This document shows positions 25,566-33,823 of a stretch of 64,000 nt of DNA, piece after piece. The notes beneath the pieces are model-generated. The model ran no database searches. It saw only the letters and a list, made by a program, of their open reading frames with translations, and was not told the DNA's origin. The stretch lies in the NCBI RefSeq assembly GCF_027667425.1, contig NZ_JAQEGR010000007.1:124001-188000 (forward strand). The letters run 5' to 3'. Position numbers and translations under genes: made by a program. Every line of letters starts with the position of its first letter. Position 1 is the stretch's first letter. The DNA is from Fusicatenibacter saccharivorans (lineage in GTDB: Bacteria > Bacillota > Clostridia > Lachnospirales > Lachnospiraceae).

Positions 25566-25725
25566 TATAGCAAGACCAGAAAATAACGCAAAAAAGGCAG
25601 TGCTGCAGGGCGCGAATTACAAGGAACGGATTTGAAGGCGTACCGGGGTACGACGAAAATCCGTGACGCAGTAATTCACGTTCTGCAGTGCTGAATTTTT
25701 TGCATTATTTTCTGGGATTGCTATA
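25566..25725. mobile_element. 160-bp palindromic element, MITE-like
   Basis: The two 55-base arms read TATAGCAA...GAATTAC and, reverse-complemented, nearly the same, with about 11 differences, several of them G-U compatible. Inside are ACGGATTT/AAATCCGT and the inner CGTACC/GGTACG hairpin, so the whole element folds into one nested structure. It begins with TATAGCAA and ends TTGCTATA, consistent with a TA target duplication as made by IS630/mariner-type elements. It encodes no protein. The rest of the 330-base gap between the HAD and esterase genes holds a candidate promoter. Confidence 0.6.
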
Positions 25726-25790
25726 AACATGATTATATCGTGAATTGCTTCGGGGTGCAAGCCGGAACCGGAGGAACGCAAAACTCCACG

Positions 25791-25820
25791 TTGACGAAAC
25801 GCGGAAATAAGGCGTAAAAT
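25791..25820 (+). promoter_or_regulatory. Candidate promoter for the esterase gene
   Basis: TTGACG (25791-25796) and TAAAAT (25815-25820) with an 18-base spacer, 35 bases before the esterase start. Confidence 0.45.
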
Positions 25821-25855
25821 AAAGAAAAATATATATCCACAGGGGGATTTTTATT

Positions 25856-26686
25856 ATGGCATTTATTCAGGTAAGCTTCATGTCAAAAACTTTAATGCGC
25901 ACCGTACCGCTGCAGGTTATTCTGCCGGTCGACAAATTTACCTTTGGGCAGCCGGAGCGCGAGGAAAAACCGTTTAAAACGCTGTATTTGCTGCATGGCA
26001 TTTTTGGGAATGAGACAGACTGGGTTCATGGAACCAGAATCCAAAGATGGGCAGAGGAGAAAAACCTTGCCGTTGTCATGCCGGCCGGCGAGAATGCGTT
26101 TTATGTGGATCAGCCGTCCATCGGTGCCATGCACGGACAGTTTATCGGAGAAGAACTGGTTGAGATTACAAGAAAAATGTTTCCGCTGTCCAGAAAAAGA
26201 GAAGACACCTTTATCGGAGGCCTTTCCATGGGTGGTTTTGGAGCACTCAGAAATGGCCTGAAATATCACGATACCTTCGGGGCTGTGATCTGCCTGTCCG
26301 GTGCACTTCATGTGCTGGAAAATCCGGAAGAGAGCAGAGCGGACAGCTTTGCACATGAAGAAGGTTATTTCGGAAATCTGGTCGAAGCAGCAAAGAGTGA
26401 CAAAAACCCGGCTGTTCTTATCGAGCAGTTAAAGGAAGCACGGAAAAAAGATCCGTCTGTCAATGTGCCGACCGTATTCCAGGCGTGCGGAACAGAGGAC
26501 GGACTTCTGGAAGTAAACCGTCTCTACCATAAACGGATGGAAGAGAGCGGCATGGACATTGTCTACTATGAGAGTAAGGGTGGCCATGAATGGGATTTCT
26601 GGGATGAGTGGATCAAAAAGGCACTGGACTGGCTGCCACTTGAGGAAAAGACGGAAGGCCTGAACAGCGGAAACGTAAATGTTTAA
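25856..26686 (+). CDS. Alpha/beta-hydrolase esterase (EstA/tributyrin esterase type)
   Basis: A 276-residue member of the esterase D/PF00756 family. The oxyanion region is YLLHGIFGNETDW, the nucleophile elbow is GGLSMGGFGA (serine near residue 124), the acid is probably in ACGTEDGLL and the histidine in SKGGHEWDFW. Length and motif order match small cytoplasmic esterases that cleave short-chain acyl or acetyl esters, including acetylated sugars. GGGGG precedes the ATG. The small gene at 26707 follows after 20 bases and is probably co-transcribed. Confidence 0.85.
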   Translation: MAFIQVSFMSKTLMRTVPLQVILPVDKFTFGQPEREEKPFKTLYLLHGIFGNETDWVHGTRIQRWAEEKNLAVVMPAGENAFYVDQPSIGAMHGQFIGEELVEITRKMFPLSRKREDTFIGGLSMGGFGALRNGLKYHDTFGAVICLSGALHVLENPEESRADSFAHEEGYFGNLVEAAKSDKNPAVLIEQLKEARKKDPSVNVPTVFQACGTEDGLLEVNRLYHKRMEESGMDIVYYESKGGHEWDFWDEWIKKALDWLPLEEKTEGLNSGNVNV

Positions 26687-26706
26687 AGGAAAAAGGGAGA
26701 CAGGCA

Positions 26707-26979
26707 ATGCCAGAAACGAGAAATGACGAATTGTACCGTGCGTTAAAACACAACGGTTACCCGGACGACTTCTGCCGGGAAATTGCATACCGCCAGATGA
26801 ACACGGACTTTACCGCCACGCGGATGCTCGGCTATCTCTACCGCGTCACAAGCCCGCGCGCCGAGGACGTTGTCGATGAGATGCTGGCTATTTTGAGTGA
26901 CCGCAAAGCATGGATTGAGAAAAAACAGTCTGAGGAAGCCCAGGCGGCAATCAGCAGAATGTACCGGGAAGGTCTGTAA
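26707..26979 (+). CDS. Small conserved-type protein of unknown function
   Basis: A 90-residue, charged, mostly helical soluble protein beginning MPETRNDELYRALKHNGYPD and ending AQAAISRMYREGL. I do not recognise a domain. GGGAGACAGG lies seven bases before the ATG, and it follows the esterase by 20 bases, so translation in one operon is likely. Codon use looks like that of neighbouring housekeeping genes, which supports it being real. Confidence 0.65.
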   Translation: MPETRNDELYRALKHNGYPDDFCREIAYRQMNTDFTATRMLGYLYRVTSPRAEDVVDEMLAILSDRKAWIEKKQSEEAQAAISRMYREGL

Positions 26980-27020
26980 CCTGTGCGGGCGTTTATGCAG
27001 AAAAAGCGGAAGGAACGGGC

Positions 27021-27049
27021 TTGCATTCTTTTCCGGTTTCTGCTACAAT
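27021..27049 (+). promoter_or_regulatory. Promoter of the proS T-box leader
   Basis: TTGCAT (27021-27026) and TACAAT (27044-27049) with a 17-base spacer, directly before the T-box leader. Confidence 0.6.
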
Positions 27050-27388
27050 CAGTGCAGTGAAAAAGCGACGAAAAGAAACAGTAGCGACAGAGCGCATTCA
27101 GAGAGAAAGCGGCAGGTGAAAGCTTTTTGCAGAATCTATCGTGAACCGGTCTTGGAGCTGTGCACCGAAGAGAAGAAAATCCATCAGGGAAAATTTATTT
27201 CGTAGGCTGCACCGGGATCTCCCGTTACAGAGAAGGTACAGAGAGCAGAGATCACGCGTATTACAAAATACAAAAATCGTGGGGTACAAATGCTTTGTGT
27301 CAGAGTGCAGGAGTTTTCCTGAATTTAGGTGGTACCGCGGATAAAAAAATTCGCCCTAAACTGCAGCTTGCGGTTTAGGGCTTTTTTC
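27050..27388 (+). promoter_or_regulatory. T-box riboswitch, proline-specific, upstream of proS
   Basis: The conserved T-box AGGTGGTACCGCGG lies at 27327-27340 and is followed by a terminator, GCCCTAAAC...GTTTAGGGC plus six Ts (27353-27387). The 5' part can form Stem I, and CCG at 27146-27148, after GAA, is a good candidate for the proline specifier codon. Uncharged tRNA-Pro would stabilise the antiterminator and switch on proS. This leader explains most of the 560-base gap between 26979 and 27542. Confidence 0.88.
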
Positions 27389-27402
27389 TGTTTGAAAACG
27401 AA

Positions 27403-27438
27403 GCATCTAACTCGTTACTTCAGTGATGAGTTAGATGC
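27403..27438. repeat. Extra hairpin between the T-box terminator and proS
   Basis: GCATCTAACTC (27403-27413) and GAGTTAGATGC (27428-27438) are a perfect 11-bp inverted repeat, with more partial pairing inside. It has no T-run and its role is unknown. Confidence 0.6.
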
Positions 27439-27541
27439 GTAAAATGTTGACTAAAAGCTTAAAATCGGACAGGCTGGAATGTTCTCGCGTCTGGAAGACT
27501 TCAGATGTTGAAAACCCAAAGAATAAGGAGGAAATCAGAAA

Positions 27542-29245
27542 ATGAAACTTGAAAAATTAGTAGGAGAGCGCTTCAAAGAAAGACCTGCTGACTGTGTCAT
27601 CGACAGCCATGCTATTATGGTAAAAGGCGGATACATCAAATATATGGCAAACGGAATCTATTCTTCCTATCTGCCGCTGCGCCGCATTGTGCGCAAAATC
27701 GAGCAGATCCTGCGCGAGGAGATGGACAAAATCGACGGCCAGGAAGTGCAGTTCCCGGTTGTCATGCCGGCTTCTCTGTGGGATGAGTCCGGCCGTTACG
27801 ATAGCATCGGCGATGAACTGCTGCGTTTCACCGACCGCAACAATGCCAAAATGGTACTCGGCATGACCCACGAGGAGGCAGCCGTACACCTTGTACGCGA
27901 GTATGCACAGAGCTACACCAAATATCCGTTTATGATCTATCAGATCCAGACAAAATTCCGTGATGAGGCCCGTCCGAGAGCCGGACTGATCCGTGTGCGT
28001 GAGTTTACGATGAAGGATGCTTACTCCTTCCATACCAGCCAGGAAGATCTGGAGCAGTATTACGAGAAATGCCACGCAGCATACGAGCGCATCTTCGAGC
28101 GTGTCGGCGTGCCGGAGGTGGTATCTGTCAAATCCGATTCCGGTATGATGGGCGGAAACATCTCCCATGAGTTCATGCTTCTGACTCCGGTCGGAGAGGA
28201 TTCCATCGTTCTGTGTGATTCCTGCGATTACAGAGCCAACATGGAGGCAGCTGAGAACATTTCCGATATCGCAAGAGACGCAGAATCCGCTGCACTCGAA
28301 AAGGTTTATACACCGAACGTCCACACCATTGAAGACGTCTGCAATTTCTTCGGAGACGAGACAAAGAACTCCTGCAAAGCCGTTGTTTATCAGCAGAATG
28401 TTGATGATAAATACGTTGTCCTTTTCATCCGCGGTGATCTCGAAGTCAACGAGACGAAGCTGGTCAACTTCCTCGGCGAGCAGGTTCACGCAGCCGTGAT
28501 CACCGAAGAATGCGGACTGAACGCAGGCTATATCGGACCTGTGAACCTGAAGGTGAACGGAGATGCCGTTGTTCTCTATGATAAATCCCTCGAGGGAAGA
28601 AACAACCTTTCCTGCGGAGCCAACGAGGCAGAGCATCATTACAAAGGACTCGACATGGAGCGCGACGTTCCGAATGCCGAGTATCACGATTTTGCAAAAA
28701 TCCAGGAGGGCGGCATCTGCCCGAAATGCGGCAAAAAGACCGTGAAGATTTCCAGGGGTATCGAGGTCGGAAATATCTTCCAGCTTGGAACCAAATATAC
28801 AAAATCCATGAATATGACCTATGTCGATGCAAACGGCGAGAGCAAGACCCCGATCATGGGATGCTACGGTATCGGTGTCGGCCGTCTGGCAGCATCGGTC
28901 TGCGAGGCACATCACGATGAGTACGGCCCGATCTGGCCGAAAGCTATCGCTCCGTGGCAGGTACACCTCTGTGCGGTCCGCGTCGATGACGAGGAAGTAA
29001 GAGCATACGCGGACAAGCTGTACGAGGATCTGCAGAACGCAGGCATCGAAGTGATCTACGACGACAGAAGCGTCAGAGCCGGCGTAATGTTTGCCGATGC
29101 CGACCTGCTCGGCATTCCGCTTCGCATCATCGTAAGCCCGAAAAATATGAAACAGGGCGTTGTCGAGGTTGCATCCCGCGATAAGACTCTGAAAACACAG
29201 ATTCTGCTGGAAAATGTGATGGAAGAGATTAAACAGTATCTGTAA
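27542..29245 (+). CDS. proS: Proline--tRNA ligase, bacterial type with editing domain
   Basis: A 567-residue class II synthetase that charges tRNA-Pro. Motif 2 is FRDEARPRAGLIRVREF, motif 3 is GCYGIGVGRL, and MTHEEAAVHL is part of the TXE loop. Between motifs 2 and 3 lies the INS editing domain (about residues 230-390), with KAVVYQ and FIRGDLEVNETKL, which removes misacylated alanine. The anticodon-binding domain occupies the last 100 residues. Length is typical of the bacterial type. AAGGAGGA precedes the ATG, and the gene is controlled by the T-box leader. Confidence 0.95.
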   Translation: MKLEKLVGERFKERPADCVIDSHAIMVKGGYIKYMANGIYSSYLPLRRIVRKIEQILREEMDKIDGQEVQFPVVMPASLWDESGRYDSIGDELLRFTDRNNAKMVLGMTHEEAAVHLVREYAQSYTKYPFMIYQIQTKFRDEARPRAGLIRVREFTMKDAYSFHTSQEDLEQYYEKCHAAYERIFERVGVPEVVSVKSDSGMMGGNISHEFMLLTPVGEDSIVLCDSCDYRANMEAAENISDIARDAESAALEKVYTPNVHTIEDVCNFFGDETKNSCKAVVYQQNVDDKYVVLFIRGDLEVNETKLVNFLGEQVHAAVITEECGLNAGYIGPVNLKVNGDAVVLYDKSLEGRNNLSCGANEAEHHYKGLDMERDVPNAEYHDFAKIQEGGICPKCGKKTVKISRGIEVGNIFQLGTKYTKSMNMTYVDANGESKTPIMGCYGIGVGRLAASVCEAHHDEYGPIWPKAIAPWQVHLCAVRVDDEEVRAYADKLYEDLQNAGIEVIYDDRSVRAGVMFADADLLGIPLRIIVSPKNMKQGVVEVASRDKTLKTQILLENVMEEIKQYL

Positions 29246-29319
29246 TGATTCAGAACCATGCGAAAGGGAAGAAAAATCGCGATGGGGTTCGGAAGAAGTT
29301 CGACAGGAGAAAACACGAT

Positions 29320-29823
29320 ATGGAACTCTGGGATATCTATGATGAAAACAAACAGCCGACCGGCCGCACGATGAAGCGGAATGACTGGCATATGAAGCCG
29401 GACGAGTTTCACCTGACGGTGCTCGGCGTAATCGCAAGACCGGACGGAACCTTCCTTATCACAAAACGTGTCATGACGAAAGCCTGGGCACCGGGCTGGT
29501 GGGAGGTTTCCGGCGGCGCGGCACAGGCAGGAGAGAGCTCTTGGGAGGCCGTGCGCCGTGAGGTCAGAGAGGAAACCGGACTCGATGTGAGCAAGGCTGA
29601 CGGCGGTTATCTCTTTACCTACCGGCGCATCAACCCGGATGAGAGAGACAATTACTTTGTCGATGTCTATCGCTTCGTGATGGATGTCAAAGACGAAGAT
29701 CTCCATCTTCAGGAGGAAGAAACAGACGGCTACCGTTTTGCTACGTTGGACGAAATCAAAGGGTACGCCGCAGAAGGTAAATTCCTGCATTACGACAGCA
29801 TCCGCCAGGCATTTGAACTGTAA
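29320..29823 (+). CDS. NUDIX hydrolase, isopentenyl-diphosphate-isomerase-like subgroup
   Basis: About 167 residues beginning MELWDIYDENKQPTGRTM, which is the typical opening of this NUDIX subgroup. The NUDIX box is seen as GGAAQAGESSWEAVRREV followed by REETGLDV (about residues 64-90) and binds the metal that activates water for pyrophosphate bond cleavage. The substrate is unknown; nucleoside diphosphate derivatives are usual. The ATG at 29320 has AGGAGA nine bases upstream, so a longer frame from 29245, overlapping the proS stop, is not favoured. It is probably co-transcribed with proS. Confidence 0.85.
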   Translation: MELWDIYDENKQPTGRTMKRNDWHMKPDEFHLTVLGVIARPDGTFLITKRVMTKAWAPGWWEVSGGAAQAGESSWEAVRREVREETGLDVSKADGGYLFTYRRINPDERDNYFVDVYRFVMDVKDEDLHLQEEETDGYRFATLDEIKGYAAEGKFLHYDSIRQAFEL

Positions 29824-29840
29824 CAGAGAAATAAGATAAT

Positions 29841-29897
29841 AAAAACGCGTTCCCGCCGGAAACCACAGGGGTTTCCGAAAACGGGAACGCGTTTTTG
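29841..29897. terminator. Bidirectional terminator between NUDIX and symporter genes
   Basis: AAAAACGCGTTCCCG pairs with CGGGAACGCGTTTTT, and an inner stem GGAAACC/GGTTTCC stacks on it. Confidence 0.9.
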
Positions 29898-29973
29898 TAA
29901 TTTACAGGATTCTTTCTTGCCGTAGGCATGCCTGAAAAGGGCTTTTCGTAAGCGCGTAAGCGGTTCCTTGCGG

Positions 29974-31272
29974 TTAATCGCGATTGAACACTTCGCGGTT
30001 GAGCGCCTTTTCCTGATGGCTGACAATCGTTGTGCAGACAGCATCGCCTGTGATGTTGACGGCGGTACGCAGCATATCGAGAATACGGTCGATACCCATG
30101 ATAAGAGCGATACCCTCCGTTGGCAGTCCGACGGAATTCAGTACCATAGCCAGGGTAACAAGTCCGACGCTTGGGATACCGGCGGTACCGATGGAAGCCA
30201 GTGTTGCGGTAACAACAACCGTTGCGAGGTTTGCCGGGGTCAGATGAATACCGTACGCCTCTGCGATGAAGATGACAGCGACACCCTGCATAATGGAGGT
30301 ACCATCCATGTTGATGGTTGCGCCGAGCGGAATGGTGAACGAAGAAATCTGCTTCGAGACACCCATCTTTTTGTTCAGTGTATCAATCGACATCGGGATT
30401 GTCGCGTTGGAGGTTGCGGTGGAAAATGCAAATCCCATAACCGGAAGGAATTTCTTCACGAATTTAATCGGATTCAGCCGTGTGAATACGAACAGAAGAA
30501 CCTGATAAATGACGAAGCACTGCAGTGCCAGCGCCAGTGTTACATTTCCCATGTATTTCAGCATCGGTGCGAACGCAGAAAAGCCGACCGTTGCAAAGGT
30601 ACGTGCAATCAGACAGAAAACGCCGACCGGGGCCACCTTCATGACCGTCATGGTCATTTCCATCATGACATCGTTAAACTGGCTGATAAAGTTGGAAACG
30701 ACCGAAGCGCGGTTTCCGAGCTTTGCCAGCATTACGCCGACAAACAGGGCGAATACGATGATGGGAAGCATATCGCCGTTTGCCATGGAACCAATCGGGT
30801 TCTTCGGGATGATGTTGAGCAGTGTATCCACCAGGCTGACGCTGGAATCTGCTGCTGTCGAGGACAGGTCGGCTTTCTGAACCGCACTCATGTTAAGTCC
30901 GAGACCCGGGTGAATGAGCAGGGCGGTTCCAAGTGCGATGCAGACGGCAAGTGCTGTGGTAACAAGGTAAAAGCCGATCGTTTTTACGCCGACCTTTCCG
31001 AGGGTTTTGCTGTCTCCGATGGACATACTTCCGCAGACGAGGGAGCAGAAGACAAGCGGTACGACAAGCATCTGCATCAGGCGGATAAAGCCCTGTCCGA
31101 TGACATACAGCACACCTTCTACGATGACGGTGTCCTTGATATAGCTGGACGGGATCCAATAGTGAATCACCACGCCGAGCAGCGCACCGGCCAGCAGGGC
31201 AATAAAAATCTGGGTGGAAAGCCCGGGCTTCTTTTTTGACTTTTCCGTTGTTTCTTTTCTGTTTCGGACCAT
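29974..31272 (-). CDS. Dicarboxylate/amino acid:cation symporter (DAACS family)
   Basis: A 432-residue membrane protein with about eight hydrophobic segments and two re-entrant regions. Family motifs include AFSTATSNATIPMS (serine-rich hairpin), SFTIPLGATINMDGTS and the C-terminal DRILDMLRTAVNITGD with its substrate-binding Asp, Arg and Asn. These carriers import glutamate, aspartate, C4-dicarboxylates or neutral amino acids with Na+ or H+. The start codon overlaps the stop of the rmlD-like gene (TAATG), so both belong to one operon. A second, more divergent relative lies at 33824. Confidence 0.9.
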   Translation of the reverse strand: MVRNRKETTEKSKKKPGLSTQIFIALLAGALLGVVIHYWIPSSYIKDTVIVEGVLYVIGQGFIRLMQMLVVPLVFCSLVCGSMSIGDSKTLGKVGVKTIGFYLVTTALAVCIALGTALLIHPGLGLNMSAVQKADLSSTAADSSVSLVDTLLNIIPKNPIGSMANGDMLPIIVFALFVGVMLAKLGNRASVVSNFISQFNDVMMEMTMTVMKVAPVGVFCLIARTFATVGFSAFAPMLKYMGNVTLALALQCFVIYQVLLFVFTRLNPIKFVKKFLPVMGFAFSTATSNATIPMSIDTLNKKMGVSKQISSFTIPLGATINMDGTSIMQGVAVIFIAEAYGIHLTPANLATVVVTATLASIGTAGIPSVGLVTLAMVLNSVGLPTEGIALIMGIDRILDMLRTAVNITGDAVCTTIVSHQEKALNREVFNRD

Positions 31273-32117
31273 TATTCGATTCCTCCGGTTTCTTCGAGAT
31301 ATTCTTTCAGTGCCGTTTTCCAGTCGAGCGGCTCAGGAATACCGGTCAGGCGGAGCATCATGTTGTCCAGAACAGAATAGGTCGGGCGGACATCATCGCG
31401 TGCGACAACCGGGTAGAGATCAAGGTCACCGGTTTTTCCGGTATACTCGAGGATGGTTCTTGCAAACTCATAGCGGCTGCAGCTTCCGGGGCAGACAACG
31501 TGGTACAGACCATACTCCTCGCTGTCGATAAAGTGGCAGATCACGCGCGCAAGCTCAAAAGCACTGGTCGGAGCCGCATACTGGTTGTTTGGAACCTCCA
31601 TCGTGCCGCCCTTTGCCGCATTGCGGAGTACTTCGTCCACAAAATCGCGGCCGATCCCGTAAATCCAGGAGCTTCGGATGATGACAAAGCGGTTCAAAAG
31701 CTGTGTCAGGATTTTCTCTCCGGCCTCTTTTGATTTTCCGTAGATCGTACGCGGATGCACGGTATCAAACTCGTTGTACGGGATGCGGGATTCCTTGTCG
31801 AAAACGTCATCCGTTGAGATCTGAATAACCTTTGCGTCGATATCATTGGCGGCAAGCGCTACGTTGCGCACACCGATGGCATTGACACGATAGGCTTCGT
31901 CGATGTTTTTTTCACACTCGGCAACGTCGGTCATACCGGCGCAGTTGATGATAACGTCGGGACGGTTGACATAAACGAACTGTGTGACTTCATCGATTTT
32001 GGTAATATCAACCTCGTGAATATCCGTTGGAAGAAGCTGATATTCCACACCCTCCAGCAGTTCCAGAAGGGCAGTACCGATGTGGCCTTCGGCACCTGTA
32101 ATCCATATTTTTTTCAT
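31272..32117 (-). CDS. RmlD-like NAD(P)-dependent sugar reductase/epimerase
   Basis: A 281-residue extended short-chain dehydrogenase. The Rossmann nucleotide-binding motif is ITGAEGHIGTALLE (residues 6-19), the substrate-side STDDVFD follows, and the catalytic YXXXK is IYGKSK (about residues 142-147). Overall it resembles dTDP-4-dehydrorhamnose reductase. No rmlA, B or C genes are nearby, so its substrate may not be dTDP-rhamnose. It is the first gene of a two-gene operon with the symporter. AGGAGAG precedes the ATG. Confidence 0.8.
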   Translation of the reverse strand: MKKIWITGAEGHIGTALLELLEGVEYQLLPTDIHEVDITKIDEVTQFVYVNRPDVIINCAGMTDVAECEKNIDEAYRVNAIGVRNVALAANDIDAKVIQISTDDVFDKESRIPYNEFDTVHPRTIYGKSKEAGEKILTQLLNRFVIIRSSWIYGIGRDFVDEVLRNAAKGGTMEVPNNQYAAPTSAFELARVICHFIDSEEYGLYHVVCPGSCSRYEFARTILEYTGKTGDLDLYPVVARDDVRPTYSVLDNMMLRLTGIPEPLDWKTALKEYLEETGGIE

Positions 32118-32302
32118 AGGTTCTCTCCTGTCCTTGATTTATATACAGAAAAACTGTAATTGTATTTATTTTACCTGTGGACTTTACAGAAGTCAATAAA
32201 TTATGGAAAGTCTCTGTGCAGAACCGGAAAAAAGTGGTATCATTTCTGTATATGTCTGCAGTGTAAGACTGCATATCTGCTACAAAAGAAGGAGGAGTAT
32301 TT

Positions 32303-33661
32303 TTGAAAAAGAACAAATATGAAATCGACATGTGCAACGGCACGATTATGGATAAGCTGATTTCCTTTTCGCTGCCGCTGATGGTGTCGGGAATTTTACA
32401 GCTCATGTTCAATGCGGTTGATATTATTGTAGTCGGACGGTTCAGCGGAAGCCAGGCGCTTGCGGCTGTCGGATCGACAACGGCACTCATCAACGTGTTC
32501 ATCAACCTGTTTATGGGAATTTCACTCGGTGCGAATGTACTGGCGGCGCGGTATTATGCGGCGGGGCGCGACCGGGAGATGTCGGAAACGGTACATACAT
32601 CGATCATGCTGGCGCTGATCAGCGGCGTTGTGATGGCGTTTGTGGGCGTATTTTTTGCAAAAGGCGCGCTGGAGCTGATGGATACACCGGCGGATGTCAT
32701 TGATCAGTCGGCATTGTATATGAGAATTTACTTTATGGGAATGCCGTTTTTCATGCTGTACAACTACGGTGCGGCGATTCTGCGTGCCGTCGGCGACACG
32801 AAGCGGCCGCTGTATTTCCTGATTGTATCGGGTGTGATCAACGCTGGTCTGAATATGTTCCTCGTGATCGTGTTCAGTCTCGGCGTGGCAGGTGTGGCGA
32901 TTGCAACGGTGGTTTCGCAGGCGATCTCCTGCGTGCTGGTTCTGCGGTGCCTCTATAAGAGCGAGGGAAGTTATCAGCTCCGGTTCTCGAAGCTGTGCCT
33001 GAAAAAGGATTACATCATCCCGATTTTCCAGGTCGGCATCCCGGCGGGTATTCAGAGTACCGTCATCAACTTCTCGAACGTGCTGCTGCAGTCATCCGTC
33101 AATTCCTTCGGTTCGATTGCAATGGCAGGCTACACGGCGGCCAACAATGTGCTGGGATTTTTATACACCTCAGTCAACTCCGTCACCCAGGCGTGCATGA
33201 GCTTCACAAGCCAGAACTACGGTGTCGGAAAATACAAACGAATGGATAAGGTGCTGATCGACTGCCTGATTCTCTCCAGCGGCATCGCACTGGTGATGGG
33301 TGGCGGCGCGTATCTGTTCGGTACGGAAATCCTGCAGATTTACACCGGGGACCCGGAGGTTATCCGCTGCGGTATGGAAATTCTGTCGATCACGACGGTT
33401 CCGTATTTCCTCTGCGGCATCATGGACCTCTTCCCGGGAGCCCTGCGCGGTATGGGATGCTCGGCGGTGCCGATGATTCTGTCCGTCATCGGAACGGTCG
33501 GAACGCGAATCGTGTGGATCTTCGGCATTTTCCCGCAGCACCGCTCGCTGTATGTGCTGTTCATTTCGTATCCGGGATCGTGGATCATCACGATTATCAT
33601 GCAGGTGATCTGCTATCTGATTATGCGGAAGAAAGTCTACAGCCGGGCAGCAGCCGTATAA
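32303..33661 (+). CDS. MATE-family efflux transporter, second copy
   Basis: A 452-residue twelve-helix transporter. MVSGILQLMFNAVDIIVVGR near the N-terminus and AILRAVGDTKRPLYFL (the conserved RAxGDTKRP loop) identify the MATE family, of the NorM/DinF-like clostridial subgroup. It is only distantly similar to the MATE protein at 22197 and is not a recent duplicate. AAGGAGGAG lies nine bases before the start, which I take as the TTG-adjacent ATG-equivalent codon at 32303. Exported substrate is unknown. Confidence 0.88.
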   Translation: MKKNKYEIDMCNGTIMDKLISFSLPLMVSGILQLMFNAVDIIVVGRFSGSQALAAVGSTTALINVFINLFMGISLGANVLAARYYAAGRDREMSETVHTSIMLALISGVVMAFVGVFFAKGALELMDTPADVIDQSALYMRIYFMGMPFFMLYNYGAAILRAVGDTKRPLYFLIVSGVINAGLNMFLVIVFSLGVAGVAIATVVSQAISCVLVLRCLYKSEGSYQLRFSKLCLKKDYIIPIFQVGIPAGIQSTVINFSNVLLQSSVNSFGSIAMAGYTAANNVLGFLYTSVNSVTQACMSFTSQNYGVGKYKRMDKVLIDCLILSSGIALVMGGGAYLFGTEILQIYTGDPEVIRCGMEILSITTVPYFLCGIMDLFPGALRGMGCSAVPMILSVIGTVGTRIVWIFGIFPQHRSLYVLFISYPGSWIITIIMQVICYLIMRKKVYSRAAAV

Positions 33662-33690
33662 AAAAGAGAAAAAAGACAAAAAGCCAGAAA

Positions 33691-33732
33691 AACCGCGGAT
33701 AAATCCATTTTTAGGTGGAATTATCCGCGGTT
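33691..33732. terminator. Strong hairpin after the MATE gene, weak terminator
   Basis: CCGCGGATAAATCCA and TGGAATTATCCGCGG pair at 14 of 15 positions around a T-rich loop. It is preceded by A-rich sequence and followed only by TTGTGTG, so as a terminator it is imperfect. Confidence 0.55.
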
Positions 33733-33823
33733 GTGTGATAAGATGACTGTATGCGAAGAGGCAGGTAGAAGATACAGGGACACCTGCCTCTTACTCTGTG
33801 AAAAAGGAGAGAAGAGAGAACAT

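Noticed and set aside
25156..25635. Open frame of 159 codons on the plus strand opposite the HAD gene
   Set aside because: Antisense to a clear Cof-type phosphatase and runs into the palindromic element.
27557..29437. Open frame of 626 codons on the minus strand opposite proS
   Set aside because: It lies antisense to a certain proS gene, shows no recognisable domain, and arises from biased codon use of the opposite strand.
29968..31239. Open frame of 423 codons on the plus strand opposite the symporter gene
   Set aside because: Low-complexity, Asp/Gly/Cys/His-rich translation with no family features; the minus-strand symporter is clear.
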